Shown: one piece after another, positions 12,244 to 21,185 of the stretch
Position numbering within the stretch: the first letter of the stretch is position 1
Layout: each line of letters opens with the position of its first letter
NCBI GenBank assembly: GCA_045604025.1
Contig: JAZUNG010000117.1
Coordinates: forward strand, 1 to 29,634
Reading direction: 5' to 3'
From: RGIG5612 sp045604025
Lineage (GTDB): Bacteria > Bacillota > Clostridia > Lachnospirales > Lachnospiraceae
DNA: 29,634 nt
The notes under the pieces: generated by a model
What the model was told of the DNA's origin: nothing
The model's input: the letters and a program-made list of their open reading frames with translations, nothing else
Databases searched by the model: none
Translations under genes and position numbers: made by a program

Positions 12244-13827
12244 TTGGGCTCAGAAAAGATCAAACTCCAACAGTATATCTTCAGGATCCAGCTGGTCATG
12301 GTCATCGTACTGGCGCTCGTGCTGGGACTGGTCGGTATCTACATCAATCTGCGTGAGGAGTCCGCCCAGCGCGACCTGAATCTGCAGAACGTGGCGGAAG
12401 CTATCGCCCACTCGGACCCTGTAGATATCGCGACGCGCGGCAATACGAGCGGCCTGCTCATCGAATATCTGGATTCCCTCAAGGAATCCCTGTCGGATAT
12501 CGACGTTATCTCCGTAGTAGGAAAGAGCAACAGGCGTCTGTATCACTCCAACCACGACCTCATAGGGACCACATTTGACGGAACCATGCCGGATTTCACA
12601 TCCAACAACAGCTATTACGCCGTAAATGACAGCGGTCCCTCGGGCATTCAGAGGCGCGCGTACGCCGCCATCTATGCGGATGACGGAAGCGTCAGCGGAT
12701 TTGTCATGACCATCATGCTCATGAGCAGCATCCGCGCCAAGACCCTGCGCACCCTGATCATCTTTGCGGTGATCATCGTCGCCGCCATCCTGATCGAGCT
12801 GCTGATCTCCTACAGAATGTCGAAGAAGATCAGGAAATCCCTCATGGGATACGAGCCAGATACATTTTCATCCATGTTCCGCGTCAGGGACAATATCCTC
12901 GAAAGCCTGGAAGAAGGCATCGTGGCTGTGGATGAGAAAGGCGAGGTCCAGTTCATCAATGAAGCTGCAAAATCCATGCTCCATACTGACGGCACCGAGG
13001 CAGATACCGGAGAAAAACTCCTCTCTCACACTCTGCTGAAGGGTGAAAAGGACCTGGCTGTCCCAGTAAATACCATCCCCGGCGCTGACATCATCATAGA
13101 CCGCATCCCTGTCAAGGAGGACGGCACTCTGAAAGGCGCAGTCGGCATCCTCCACAACAGGACGGAATTCACCAAGATGGCCGAGGACCTGGCAGGCACT
13201 AAATATCTGGTAGACTCCATGCGCGCCAATAATCATGACTTTACCAACAAACTTCATGTTATAATGGGACTGCTCCAGATGGAGATGTATGACGAGGCTA
13301 TCCACTATATAGAAGATATCACGATAGTCCAGCGCGAGACTATCAGTGAGATCATGCACAAGATAGGCGTTCCTTCCGTTGCTGCTCTTCTGATAGGAAA
13401 GAACGCGCGCGCCTCGGAGGTGAACGTGAAGTTCAACTTCCGCAAGGACAGCATCTACAACGCTGACGACATCTATATCCCCGAGGATGTGCTGATCACA
13501 GTCATCGGCAACCTGATCGACAATGCGCTCGATGCCATGAACATGGGCACGGCCTTGCGCAGCGATGATGACAGCCGCGAGCTGTGGATAGGCATCTACT
13601 CGAGCCCCGGCGCTCTGCTGATCACGGTGGACGACACCGGTCCCGGCATCTCCGAGGAGAATATCGGACATATTTTTGAAAACGGGTTCTCCACCAAGGG
13701 CACCGGCCGCGGAACCGGCCTGTATCAGGTGAAGCATCTGGTCGAATCCAGCGGCGGAACCATCCAGGTCGAGTCTCAGGAAGGCAGCGGCACCTCATTT
13801 ACAGTCAGTTTTACAGGAGGCAGATAA
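12244..13827 (+). CDS. Sensor histidine kinase, CitA/DcuS family
   Basis: The 527-residue membrane kinase has transmembrane segments at about 11-34 and 168-190 enclosing an extracytoplasmic PDC-type sensor (about 35-165), then a PAS-like domain (about 215-300), a dimerisation helix with phospho-acceptor H331 in RANNHDFTNKLH, and a C-terminal ATPase with N-box NLIDNALDA, a DDTGPGI loop and GRGTGLYQVKHL. These mark the CitA/DcuS class, which senses citrate or C4-dicarboxylates; the actual ligand is unknown. The start is TTG at 12244, supported by AAGGAAGGAG 7 bases upstream. The stop codon is immediately followed by the regulator's ATG. A transport locus lies divergently, as is usual for this class. 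Confidence 0.9.
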   Translation: MGSEKIKLQQYIFRIQLVMVIVLALVLGLVGIYINLREESAQRDLNLQNVAEAIAHSDPVDIATRGNTSGLLIEYLDSLKESLSDIDVISVVGKSNRRLYHSNHDLIGTTFDGTMPDFTSNNSYYAVNDSGPSGIQRRAYAAIYADDGSVSGFVMTIMLMSSIRAKTLRTLIIFAVIIVAAILIELLISYRMSKKIRKSLMGYEPDTFSSMFRVRDNILESLEEGIVAVDEKGEVQFINEAAKSMLHTDGTEADTGEKLLSHTLLKGEKDLAVPVNTIPGADIIIDRIPVKEDGTLKGAVGILHNRTEFTKMAEDLAGTKYLVDSMRANNHDFTNKLHVIMGLLQMEMYDEAIHYIEDITIVQRETISEIMHKIGVPSVAALLIGKNARASEVNVKFNFRKDSIYNADDIYIPEDVLITVIGNLIDNALDAMNMGTALRSDDDSRELWIGIYSSPGALLITVDDTGPGISEENIGHIFENGFSTKGTGRGTGLYQVKHLVESSGGTIQVESQEGSGTSFTVSFTGGR

Positions 13828-14496
13828 ATGTACAGAGTTCTGATAGTTGAAGATGACCCTATGGTCTCCATGATCAATGAACAGTATGTCAACAGAAATG
13901 ACAGCTTCCGCGTAGTCGGAAAATGCAGCGACGGCCAGTCCGCTATCGACTTTCTGAAGAAAACAGAAGTCGATCTGATCATCATGGACGTCTTCATGCC
14001 CGTCATGAACGGCATCGATACTCTGAAGGAGATCCGCAGAAATGAGATCACTTCTTCAGTGATCATGGTCACCGCGGCCAATGACATCGCCACATTCGAA
14101 GAGGCCATGCGCCTTGGCGCCGTGGACTATCTCGTCAAGCCGTTCGCGTTTGACAGATTCCAGCAGGCTCTGGACAAGTTCGCATCCACCTCCGATATGC
14201 TCAAAGGCGGCAAGACCCTCAATCAGGGCAGCATCGACCAGATCATGGGCGGCGCGGTGCACACTCCCGACATGGCTCCAAAGGGCATCCAGGAAAAGAC
14301 CAAATCCGTGATCCTGGAGTGCCTGGCATCTACGAAGGAATGGATGACCGGAGATGAGATCGCTGAGAAGTCAGGACTCTCCGCAGTCACCGTCCGCAGA
14401 TATATGAACCACCTGGTCCAGACGGGCGACGTATCCGGTATCATGAACTATGAAACAGGCGGCAGACCGTCCATGCTCTACAGGATCCAGAACTGA
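13828..14496 (+). CDS. Response regulator, CitB/DcuR family
   Basis: The 222-residue regulator has a receiver domain with acidic pocket E8-D9-D10, phospho-acceptor D54 in IIMDVFMP, a T in MVTAA, and VKPF for the conserved lysine near 105. The C-terminal domain (about 150-222) has a winged-helix-like DNA-binding region, MTGDEIAEKSGLSAVTVRRYMNHL in two parts, typical of CitB/DcuR regulators. It follows the kinase with no gap (TAA then ATG), with AGGAGG inside the kinase gene as ribosome binding site. Likely targets are the transport genes leftward of 12028 and its own operon, through the TTTCGAAA pair. This is inferred from position. Confidence 0.9.
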   Translation: MYRVLIVEDDPMVSMINEQYVNRNDSFRVVGKCSDGQSAIDFLKKTEVDLIIMDVFMPVMNGIDTLKEIRRNEITSSVIMVTAANDIATFEEAMRLGAVDYLVKPFAFDRFQQALDKFASTSDMLKGGKTLNQGSIDQIMGGAVHTPDMAPKGIQEKTKSVILECLASTKEWMTGDEIAEKSGLSAVTVRRYMNHLVQTGDVSGIMNYETGGRPSMLYRIQN

Positions 14497-14504
14497 CGAA
14501 ATAC

Positions 14505-14533
14505 TTGATAATCGATCATGCACATTGTATAAT
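14505..14533 (+). promoter_or_regulatory. Sigma-A promoter of the 229-aa membrane protein
   Basis: TTGATA (14505-14510) and a perfect TATAAT (14528-14533) with 17-bp spacing begin 9 bp after the response regulator stop. Confidence 0.8.
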
Positions 14534-14569
14534 TTAAATACATTTTTAAACGTGGGAGGATTAACTATT

Positions 14570-15259
14570 ATGAGATTTCCTAATGCTTTTACTGGAGTGA
14601 AGAAGATCTTCACAGCAGAGATCCTGGAGATCATTGCTGCTGTCTGCGGAGTGGCTTCCTTCATCGCACTTATAGTCGCAGTTGCAGGCGCTGCAGGCGC
14701 ATCAGCGGAATTTGATGGCGCAGCCGGAGCACTGATCGGCGGTGGACTGGGATTTATCGTTCTGGGTCTGGGCACAGCGATCCTCAGTATCATAGCCACT
14801 ATCCTTACTCTGGTCGGACTCAAGAAGGCAGGTAAAGATGACGCCAACTTCAATCAGGGATTTGTTTTCGCTGTCCTCGTTCTGATCCTTACCTTTGCCA
14901 GCGGAGTCCTGTCAGCTATTTTCGGCAGTGCCAAAGCTTACGATGATATCGTAACAGCTGTTGCCAATTTTATGAAGATCTTTGTTACACTTTATGTTAT
15001 CAAAGGTATCAGCAGTCTGGCTGATCAGCTGGGTGATGACAGGATGGTCAACAAGGGAAGAAATATCTATATATTCTATGTGATCCTGATGTTCGTTTCA
15101 CTGGCACTGAGGATCATCAGCCCGTTCTTAAATGGCGTTTCCGCGATCTCCGCCGGTGCAGGAACACTGGCTATTATCTCAGGTGTGGCTTCTTTCATAG
15201 CATATATCGTCTATCTGGTATATCTCGGACAAGCCAATAAGATGCTGCAGAGATCATAA
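14570..15259 (+). CDS. Polytopic membrane protein of unknown function
   Basis: The 229-residue protein has about six hydrophobic segments, roughly at 18-40, 52-80, 98-118, 128-146, 164-184 and 195-220. The first part is Ala/Gly-rich (VAGAAGASAEFDGAAGAL), and a polar loop with DQLGDDRMVNKGRN lies near 150. No transporter or enzyme motif is recognisable. The reading frame extends further upstream into the response regulator gene, but the start at 14570 is fixed by GGGAGGA and by a strong promoter only 36 bp away. It is monocistronic, with a strong hairpin downstream. It may have no functional relation to the two-component system. Confidence 0.72.
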   Translation: MRFPNAFTGVKKIFTAEILEIIAAVCGVASFIALIVAVAGAAGASAEFDGAAGALIGGGLGFIVLGLGTAILSIIATILTLVGLKKAGKDDANFNQGFVFAVLVLILTFASGVLSAIFGSAKAYDDIVTAVANFMKIFVTLYVIKGISSLADQLGDDRMVNKGRNIYIFYVILMFVSLALRIISPFLNGVSAISAGAGTLAIISGVASFIAYIVYLVYLGQANKMLQRS

Positions 15260-15290
15260 ATTCAGATCTGTTATAACTGAACATGATAAA

Positions 15291-15324
15291 ACACAAGGGG
15301 CTGAAATCTTTCAGCCCCTTGTGT
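15291..15324 (-). terminator. Intrinsic terminator of the cellobiose ABC operon, possibly bidirectional
   Basis: A perfect 13-bp stem, ACACAAGGGGCTG / CAGCCCCTTGTGT, with an 8-base loop is followed on the minus strand by TTTTATC. On the plus strand there is no T run, but the stem may still end the convergent membrane protein transcript. Confidence 0.85.
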
Positions 15325-15349
15325 CATCAGGAGAAAAAACAAAAACTAA

Positions 15350-16486
15350 CTACAGAATGAGGTTTTCTTCGCTTTCAGGATCGAATATATGGATAAGAGA
15401 AGGAGGAAAACTGAAAGTCAGCTCGGTTCCGTATGGCACGCCTGAACGCATATTGTCCGGCAGATCCGTGGTCGGTACGCGCAGCACTACATCCCTGCCC
15501 GCTGCAGATACGTGCAGATAGAGCTCGCTTCCCATCATCTCGGAGACTTCCACGACGCCTTTCATTGAGCCAGGCCCCTCGCCTGCGGCAACTCCGATGT
15601 GCTCAGGTCTGATCCCTACAGTTACTTTTTTACCGTCTTCTGTTTCATTTTTGATCAGCTTGGCATTCACCTCATCCGTCAGCTCTACCACTGCTTTTGT
15701 TTCAGCATATGGCAGTTCTACGCAGAATCTGTCTCCGTCCTTCTTCAATATACCATCAAAGAAGTTCATCTGCGGACTTCCTATGAATCCCGCAACAAAC
15801 AGATTCTTCGGATGATCAAATACTTCCTGAGGTGTTCCGATCTGCTGGATCAGGCCCGCCTTCATGATGACGATCCTGTCGCCCAGCGTCATGGCCTCAG
15901 TCTGGTCATGTGTTACATAAATAAACGTTGTATTTATCCTCTGACGGAGTTTGATGATCTCTGCCCTCATCTGGTTGCGGAGCTTCGCATCCAGGTTGGA
16001 CAGGGGCTCATCCATCAGGAATACCTTCGGTTCACGGACGATGGCGCGGCCGATGGCAACTCTCTGCCTCTGTCCGCCGGAGAGAGCCTTGGGCTTCCTG
16101 TCCAGATACTCTGTGATATCCAGGATATCTGCTGCCTCGCGCACTCTTCTGTCGATCTCGTCCTTGGGAATCTTGTGCATCTTCAGCGCAAATGCCATGT
16201 TCTGATATACTGTCATGTGCGGGTACAGTGCATATGACTGGAATACCATGGCGATATCTCTGTTCTTGGGCTCTATGTTGTTGACCAGCTTGTCGTCAAT
16301 ATAGAGGTCACCCTTGCTGATATTTTCCAGACCTGCCACCATGCGCAGTGTGGTCGATTTGCCGCATCCGGAAGGACCTACGAGTACGATAAACTCCTTG
16401 TCCGCTATCTCCAGATTGAAATCATCGACAGCTGTTACTCCGCCGTCATATATCTTGTAAATATGCTCCAGTCTTACAGTTGACAT
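15350..16486 (-). CDS. msmK: Sugar ABC transporter ATP-binding protein, MsmK/UgpC family
   Basis: The 378-residue ATPase has Walker A GPSGCGKST at 37-45, Q-loop FQSYALYP near 82-89, signature LSGGQ at 135-139, Walker B VFLMDEP at 155-161, an H-loop THDQTEAMTLGDR, and a C-terminal TOBE-type regulatory region (about 240-378) with GIRPEHI. It should energise import by the two upstream permeases on the cytoplasmic side. MsmK-type ATPases often serve several sugar importers. It is the last gene of the operon, 12 bp after the second permease, and is followed by a strong terminator. GGAGG precedes the ATG. Confidence 0.93.
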   Translation of the reverse strand: MSTVRLEHIYKIYDGGVTAVDDFNLEIADKEFIVLVGPSGCGKSTTLRMVAGLENISKGDLYIDDKLVNNIEPKNRDIAMVFQSYALYPHMTVYQNMAFALKMHKIPKDEIDRRVREAADILDITEYLDRKPKALSGGQRQRVAIGRAIVREPKVFLMDEPLSNLDAKLRNQMRAEIIKLRQRINTTFIYVTHDQTEAMTLGDRIVIMKAGLIQQIGTPQEVFDHPKNLFVAGFIGSPQMNFFDGILKKDGDRFCVELPYAETKAVVELTDEVNAKLIKNETEDGKKVTVGIRPEHIGVAAGEGPGSMKGVVEVSEMMGSELYLHVSAAGRDVVLRVPTTDLPDNMRSGVPYGTELTFSFPPSLIHIFDPESEENLIL

Positions 16487-16498
16487 CTCTATCCTCCA

Positions 16499-17374
16499 TC
16501 AGCCCTTTACGCTGCCGCTTGTTACGCCCCTGATAATGCTCTTGGACAGGATCAGGTATACTACGATGACCGGCAATATAGCCAGCAGTATGAACATGTA
16601 TACCTTGCCCATGTCGAACTTGGAATAATCCGCGCTTCTCAGCTGTGCGATCATGATAGGGACTGTTTTCATCTTGCTGTCTGTCAGCAGCAGACCCGGC
16701 AGGAAGTAGTTGTTCCAGCTCTGTACGAAAGCGAAGATCAGCTGTACTGCCAGTGCCGGTTTGATCATCGGAAGGATGATCCTGTTGAATGTCCTGAACT
16801 CTCCGCTGCCGTCTACTCTGGCCGCGTCTATGATCTCCATCGGGAGCACGCTTTCCATGTACTGCTTCATATAGAAGAATACGATGGGTGCCGCAATGCC
16901 CGGAAGTATCAGCGGGATGTAGCTGTTCGTCAGACCGAACTTATAGCAGATCTGCACGAAACCGGATGCCGATACCTGGCTCGGGATGACCATGATAGCC
17001 ATGATGAATCCGAAAACGAATTTCTTGAGCTTGAACTCATACGCATGGATGCCATATGCTGTCAGCGCTGAGAAATATGTGGTCAGCACTGCTGTCAGTG
17101 TAGCAACGATGAAGCTGTTCAGCATGCCCCTGGGGATGTTGATCGAGCTGTCATTCCATGCATTAACCAGGTTCTCGATGAAATGCGTGGACGGGATCAG
17201 TGTGAATCCTCCCTGCAGTTCTCCGTTTGATCTGGTCGAATTGATGATCAGCATGTAGAACGAGAACAGGCACAGCAATGCCAGGAAGATCAGTATCGCA
17301 TATACTATTACTCTGAGGATCGTGAGCTGGATCTTCGCGATCCGGCTGTCCTTGCTGACTGATTCAGATCTCAT
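16499..17374 (-). CDS. Sugar ABC transporter permease, MalG-type
   Basis: The 291-residue inner-membrane permease has six predicted transmembrane segments and a cytoplasmic EAA-like loop reading IIDAARVDGSGEFRTFNRI, which docks the ATPase. It begins 11 bp inside the end of the first permease gene, with GGAGG further upstream, so translation is coupled. It forms the translocation pore together with the MalF-type subunit. Position in a cellobiose phosphorylase locus suggests cellobiose or short cellodextrins as substrate. Confidence 0.9.
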   Translation of the reverse strand: MRSESVSKDSRIAKIQLTILRVIVYAILIFLALLCLFSFYMLIINSTRSNGELQGGFTLIPSTHFIENLVNAWNDSSINIPRGMLNSFIVATLTAVLTTYFSALTAYGIHAYEFKLKKFVFGFIMAIMVIPSQVSASGFVQICYKFGLTNSYIPLILPGIAAPIVFFYMKQYMESVLPMEIIDAARVDGSGEFRTFNRIILPMIKPALAVQLIFAFVQSWNNYFLPGLLLTDSKMKTVPIMIAQLRSADYSKFDMGKVYMFILLAILPVIVVYLILSKSIIRGVTSGSVKG

Positions 17375-18350
17375 TTTGCGGTAAGTTCCTCCTTCTCTTC
17401 TGTTTAGGCACTGCGCCTCCCGAATAGTTCCTGTTCAGCGTCCTGAAGACTATCAGGCTCAGGATACCGGTGATGATGAATATGATCACAGAGATAGCTC
17501 CGCTCATGCCGTAGTTCTTGCTGCCCGACAGGAAGTTGTTCAGATACATGATCAGCGTCATGGATGTTCTGTTAGGCATTCCCATGCCCTTGGTCAGGAC
17601 CTGAGGAACATCGAACATCTGGAGACCTCCGATCATGGCTGTGATGATCGTATATACTATGATGGGCATCAGCAGAGGTACCGTGACCCTGAAGAATACC
17701 TGAAGCGAGTTCGCGCCGTCGATGCTGGCTGCCTCGAACAGGCTCTGGTCGAGGCCCATGATGCCTGCCATGAACAGGATCGTGGTATTGCCGAACCACA
17801 TCAGGAAGTTCATGAGTGATATGAGTCCGCGTACCGTGATCGTATACGCGAAGAAGTCGATCGTGGCGTCGGCCCACCCCATCGATGTGATCAGCTGATT
17901 GACCGGTCCTACTGTGGAGAACAGTGTGAAGAACAGCATCGAGAATGCGGAAGCCATGATCAGGTTCGGCATATAGATGACTGTCTTGAAGAACTGCTGT
18001 CCTCTGATCTTCAGCCTGTAGCTGGTAAAGAATATGGCCAACAGCATGGCTATGACTATCTGAGGAACAGCACCCAGGATCCACAGGATCAGAGTGTTGC
18101 CAGTGTACTTAAGGATATTGATAACACCGTCGGAACTGGGAGTGAACAGAGTGATATAGTTCTGAAGGCCGACGAAATTCGGACCTATCTGATTCAGTCC
18201 CTCACGGTAATTCTCAAAGAAACTGTTATAGATTGTCAGGATCTGCGGAACGAATGTGAATATGAAATACGCGATGAAGAACGGCAGAATAAATATATAG
18301 CCCCACTTTGCGTAATTGATCCCGCCCCTGGAGGATTTTTCCTTGCCCAA
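17364..18350 (-). CDS. Sugar ABC transporter permease, MalF-type
   Basis: The 328-residue permease has six predicted transmembrane segments and the EAA loop LFEAASIDGANSLQVFFRVT. The start codon is TTG at 18350, supported by GGAGG 7 bases upstream; no ATG nearby is better placed. A cytosolic basic tail (PKQKRRRN) ends the protein. It overlaps the next permease gene by 11 bp. Two hairpins separate it from the solute-binding protein gene, so it is probably expressed at a lower level than the binding protein. Confidence 0.9.
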   Translation of the reverse strand: MGKEKSSRGGINYAKWGYIFILPFFIAYFIFTFVPQILTIYNSFFENYREGLNQIGPNFVGLQNYITLFTPSSDGVINILKYTGNTLILWILGAVPQIVIAMLLAIFFTSYRLKIRGQQFFKTVIYMPNLIMASAFSMLFFTLFSTVGPVNQLITSMGWADATIDFFAYTITVRGLISLMNFLMWFGNTTILFMAGIMGLDQSLFEAASIDGANSLQVFFRVTVPLLMPIIVYTIITAMIGGLQMFDVPQVLTKGMGMPNRTSMTLIMYLNNFLSGSKNYGMSGAISVIIFIITGILSLIVFRTLNRNYSGGAVPKQKRRRNLPQNEI

Positions 18351-18393
18351 TGTCAGACCTCCTTATTGCTGTGCTTTCATCTGTTGTTATGAT

Positions 18394-18469
18394 CTTCCCG
18401 CGGAAGACAGAAGCGTCTGTCTGCTCCGGGAAGGTGATAACACCCCGGGCAGGGTGACCCCTGCCCGGG
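18394..18469 (-). other. Two GC-rich stem-loops between binding protein and permease genes
   Basis: CCCGGGCAGGG (18444-18454) pairs perfectly with CCCTGCCCGGG (18459-18469) around a 4-base loop. A second structure, CTTCCCG (18394-18400) / CGGGAAG (18427-18433), encloses AGACAGA / TCTGTCT. Neither is followed by a T run on the minus strand, so they look like mRNA stabilisers or attenuators giving excess binding protein over permeases. Confidence 0.75.
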
Positions 18470-18489
18470 CATTAAGTTATGTTCTGCTA

Positions 18490-19788
18490 TTATTCAGGAA
18501 GAACGATTGTAGGATACTTCTCACTTACATATGTGTAGAAGTTCTTCATAGCTGTATCCTTGTCAATTGATCCTCTGTAGAACTCCTGAAGGTTGTTCTG
18601 GAGACCTTCGTTGAGCAGCTGATCATAGATGGTCTGGTTCTCGAACTTGATGTTCTTTGCCAGCTCCAGGAATACTGCTGTGTCGTTCTGACCGCCGAGG
18701 AAGTCATTGCCGAATGCAGGATCTTCTGCATATTTAGCATTAACCTTCTGGTTGTTGGAGAACTGAGCCTCTTTCTCAACGAGCTTGGAGCAAACATCCT
18801 CATCATTGATGAATGTATTCATAACATCAGCCAGCATTTCTGTGTTGTCAGAACCTGTTGCTGCAAGGAGCCATGTGCCGCCCCAGAAATGAGCTGCAGG
18901 GCCCTGGCAGATCGCCCAGTCGCCGAAGCATCCTTTTTCAGGATCCTGAGCATTGCCCATGGAGAAGTTGAAGTACCAAGCCGGTCCGAAGAAGCACATG
19001 GTCTTGCCGTCTTTGAACATCTGAGCTGTGGTTCCCTCATCCCAGATACCGTCTGTCAGAGTGTAGCCGTTTGCTACGAACTCATCGGTCTGGTCGATCC
19101 AAGCCTGGATCTGAGCATCCATCTGCAGTTTGTTGTCGCCGTCAACCCAGGGGCTGGAAGCGTTGTTTGAGAATACACGATATGTTGAAGCGAAGGAAGC
19201 TGTCATGTAGTAGCCTTTATCCTTTGCATCCTTTGCAACTGCGTTGAACTTGTCCCAGCTGTCCAGCAGAGCCTGAACTTCAGCGGGATCGTCAGTTCCA
19301 AGAACGTCTTTGGCGATGGAACGACGATAGATCAGAGCTGAAGGGCAGCACTGGAATGATACGCCCTTGACAACGCCATTGGCATCAGAAGCAGCCTGTA
19401 CTGTATACTGATATGCATTGCTGAAATCAGTTACGCCCAGAGCCTTGACATCCTGAGTTGCTGCTGCATCGGTGTACTTGAGGATGTAGTCAGCCTCTGC
19501 GAGGAACATGTCAACCTTCTCGTCTGCTGCTGCCTTGTCCTGATTTGCAAGAGCTTCATCAAGAGCATCCTGGTACTGTCCGTTGTCACTCGGAACGATG
19601 GTCCACTTAACTTCTATGCCTTCAGGAACGGTGTAATACTTCTCGAAGAAGCCCTTGAACTCTTCATTCCACGCATAGATGTTGAAGACTTTGCCTGCTT
19701 TTGCTGTGCCGCCACCTGAATTGCCGCATGCAGCCAGAGCGCCGACTACCATCATTGCTGTAAGAACTATAGCTACGATCTTTTTCAT
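18490..19788 (-). CDS. Extracellular sugar-binding lipoprotein of the ABC importer
   Basis: The 432-residue protein has a lipoprotein signal peptide: KK at the N-terminus, a hydrophobic core and a lipobox ALAAC with C21 as the lipidated residue, followed by a Gly/Ser linker. The mature part is a family 1 type extracellular solute-binding fold beginning KVFNIYAWNEEF, with several tryptophans (WDKF, WIDQTDE, FWGGTW) suited to stacking on sugars. Together with the two permeases and MsmK it forms a complete importer; the neighbouring GH94 enzyme makes cellobiose or cellodextrins the likely substrate. AGGAGGG precedes the ATG. It is the first transport gene after lacI, 72 bp away. Confidence 0.9.
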   Translation of the reverse strand: MKKIVAIVLTAMMVVGALAACGNSGGGTAKAGKVFNIYAWNEEFKGFFEKYYTVPEGIEVKWTIVPSDNGQYQDALDEALANQDKAAADEKVDMFLAEADYILKYTDAAATQDVKALGVTDFSNAYQYTVQAASDANGVVKGVSFQCCPSALIYRRSIAKDVLGTDDPAEVQALLDSWDKFNAVAKDAKDKGYYMTASFASTYRVFSNNASSPWVDGDNKLQMDAQIQAWIDQTDEFVANGYTLTDGIWDEGTTAQMFKDGKTMCFFGPAWYFNFSMGNAQDPEKGCFGDWAICQGPAAHFWGGTWLLAATGSDNTEMLADVMNTFINDEDVCSKLVEKEAQFSNNQKVNAKYAEDPAFGNDFLGGQNDTAVFLELAKNIKFENQTIYDQLLNEGLQNNLQEFYRGSIDKDTAMKNFYTYVSEKYPTIVLPE

Positions 19789-19828
19789 TTCATTTCCCTC
19801 CTAGGATAAATCTGGAAAATATTTTTTT

Positions 19829-19842
19829 AATGGTTTCCCATT
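19829..19842. promoter_or_regulatory. Inverted repeat before the binding protein gene
   Basis: AATGG and CCATT are separated by TTTC in the 72-bp gap between lacI and the binding protein gene. It does not match the LacI-type dyad seen elsewhere in this locus; it may be an operator or a minor hairpin. Confidence 0.35.
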
Positions 19843-19860
19843 TGTGTACGATGTTTCCTG

Positions 19861-20877
19861 TTACTTTTCTTTAGGTGACGTCAGGGTTCCTCCCTCTGCG
19901 TATTCACCTGTTACCGTGATCACTTCCGGTATGGTGGTCCTGGGCTTTTCTATGAGATCAACCAGTCTCTGCACTGCCAGCGAACCCATCCTTTCAGTGT
20001 CCTGTCTCCATGTGGTCAGTTTCGGTTCGATTATCGATGAGATGGGCAGTCCATCGTATCCGATAACTGATATGTCCTCCGGGATCTTCAGCCCTGCCTC
20101 CCTGACTGCCATGACACCTCCCAGTGTGGAAAGGTCATCGGGGAACAGGATGCATGTGGGTCTTTCTGTTTCTGCAAGCAATTCCTTTACAGCGGCCTGG
20201 CATCCGGCAGGATCGCGGTATGAGCAGCTCTTAACGTAGGAGTCAGGAACATGTATTCCGTGCTTCTCACATTCCCTGAAGAATCCCAGAAGTCTGTTTT
20301 CCGTAACCGCCGTGCTTTCACCATGGATAAAAGCGATCTTCGTGTGCCCAGCCTCAATGGCGTGTCTGGTCAGTTCTGCTTCTCCGTACAGATTGTCCGA
20401 GATGATGGCCGTCCGATTATTGAAGATATGATCGATACTGACCATGGGGACATCTGAATCTGCCAGTTCAATGACCATCTGATCCTTGAAGTCGATGCAG
20501 GCTATGATCACACCATCCACGTTACGGTATCTGCAGTGCTGAAGAAACGTTGCCGGTCTCTTGCCCACATTGGCACTGATAAATGTGATATCGTATCCGT
20601 GTTTTTCTGCTTCTACCCTGGCACTTTCCAGTACTGCAGAAAAATAGTTGTGTTTCAGTCCGCTGTGACCTTCATCGAAAAACAGAATCCCTATATTGTA
20701 GGTCCGGTTTGTTCTGAGGGCCCTGGCTGCGGAATTGGTCTGATAGCCGAGTTCCGCTGCAACCTTTTTGACCCTTTCAATGGTCTCTGTACTGATATCC
20801 TTCTGACCGCTGAGAGCCTTGCTTACAGTAGCAACTGAGACGCCGCATCTTTCTGCAATGTCTTTCATTGATACCAT
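19861..20877 (-). CDS. LacI family transcriptional regulator of the cellobiose locus
   Basis: The 338-residue protein has an N-terminal helix-turn-helix, MKDIAERCGVSVATVSKALSG in two parts at 4-24, a hinge helix with SAARALRTNRTYNIGIL, and a periplasmic-binding-protein-like effector domain ending with the DISVIGYDGLP and LTTWRQDTERMG segments of this family. It lies between the importer operon and the divergent phosphorylase gene and should repress both until a sugar ligand binds. AAAGGAG precedes the ATG. A second ATG at codon 4 is an alternative start and would hardly change the protein. Effector identity is inferred. Confidence 0.9.
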   Translation of the reverse strand: MVSMKDIAERCGVSVATVSKALSGQKDISTETIERVKKVAAELGYQTNSAARALRTNRTYNIGILFFDEGHSGLKHNYFSAVLESARVEAEKHGYDITFISANVGKRPATFLQHCRYRNVDGVIIACIDFKDQMVIELADSDVPMVSIDHIFNNRTAIISDNLYGEAELTRHAIEAGHTKIAFIHGESTAVTENRLLGFFRECEKHGIHVPDSYVKSCSYRDPAGCQAAVKELLAETERPTCILFPDDLSTLGGVMAVREAGLKIPEDISVIGYDGLPISSIIEPKLTTWRQDTERMGSLAVQRLVDLIEKPRTTIPEVITVTGEYAEGGTLTSPKEK

Positions 20878-20912
20878 AAGCTGAATTCTCCTTTGCTTTC
20901 GCTTTCCGTTTA

Positions 20913-20926
20913 CTTAATCGTTTAAG
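20913..20926. promoter_or_regulatory. LacI-type operator before lacI
   Basis: CTTAATCGTTTAAG is a near-palindrome with the central CG typical of LacI-family operators, about 35 bp upstream of the lacI start. It matches the first nine bases of the site at 21154. Confidence 0.55.
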
Positions 20927-21153
20927 CTGTTTTCATTGTACTTACTTCACGAAAAAATGCAATATATTTTCGCAAACTTTTTCGTGATTTTCGCATATTT
21001 GGTAATTATGTATATTTTAGATGGCTCTGTATGTTATATTTGCACAAGTTTTCTGTATTTTGGACGCTTTTCTGCTTCCAGGCCGTTTTCAAACTTTTCT
21101 TAACGTCTGCTTGCAATTAAGTGCAATATGCGTTAATCTATAGGAAATTTCAA

Positions 21154-21167
21154 CTTAATCGATTGCG
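21154..21167. promoter_or_regulatory. LacI-type operator before the GH94 gene
   Basis: CTTAATCGATTGCG shares CTTAATCG with the site before lacI and lies just upstream of the ribosome binding site of the phosphorylase gene, where bound repressor could block initiation or early elongation. The 308-bp gap 20878-21185 is otherwise A+T-rich with no further gene. Confidence 0.55.
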
Positions 21168-21185
21168 TGTATTACGGAGGTTTTT

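Noticed and set aside
12868..13737. 289-codon open frame antisense to the histidine kinase
   Set aside because: The sense strand encodes a complete kinase with all motifs; the antisense frame has none.
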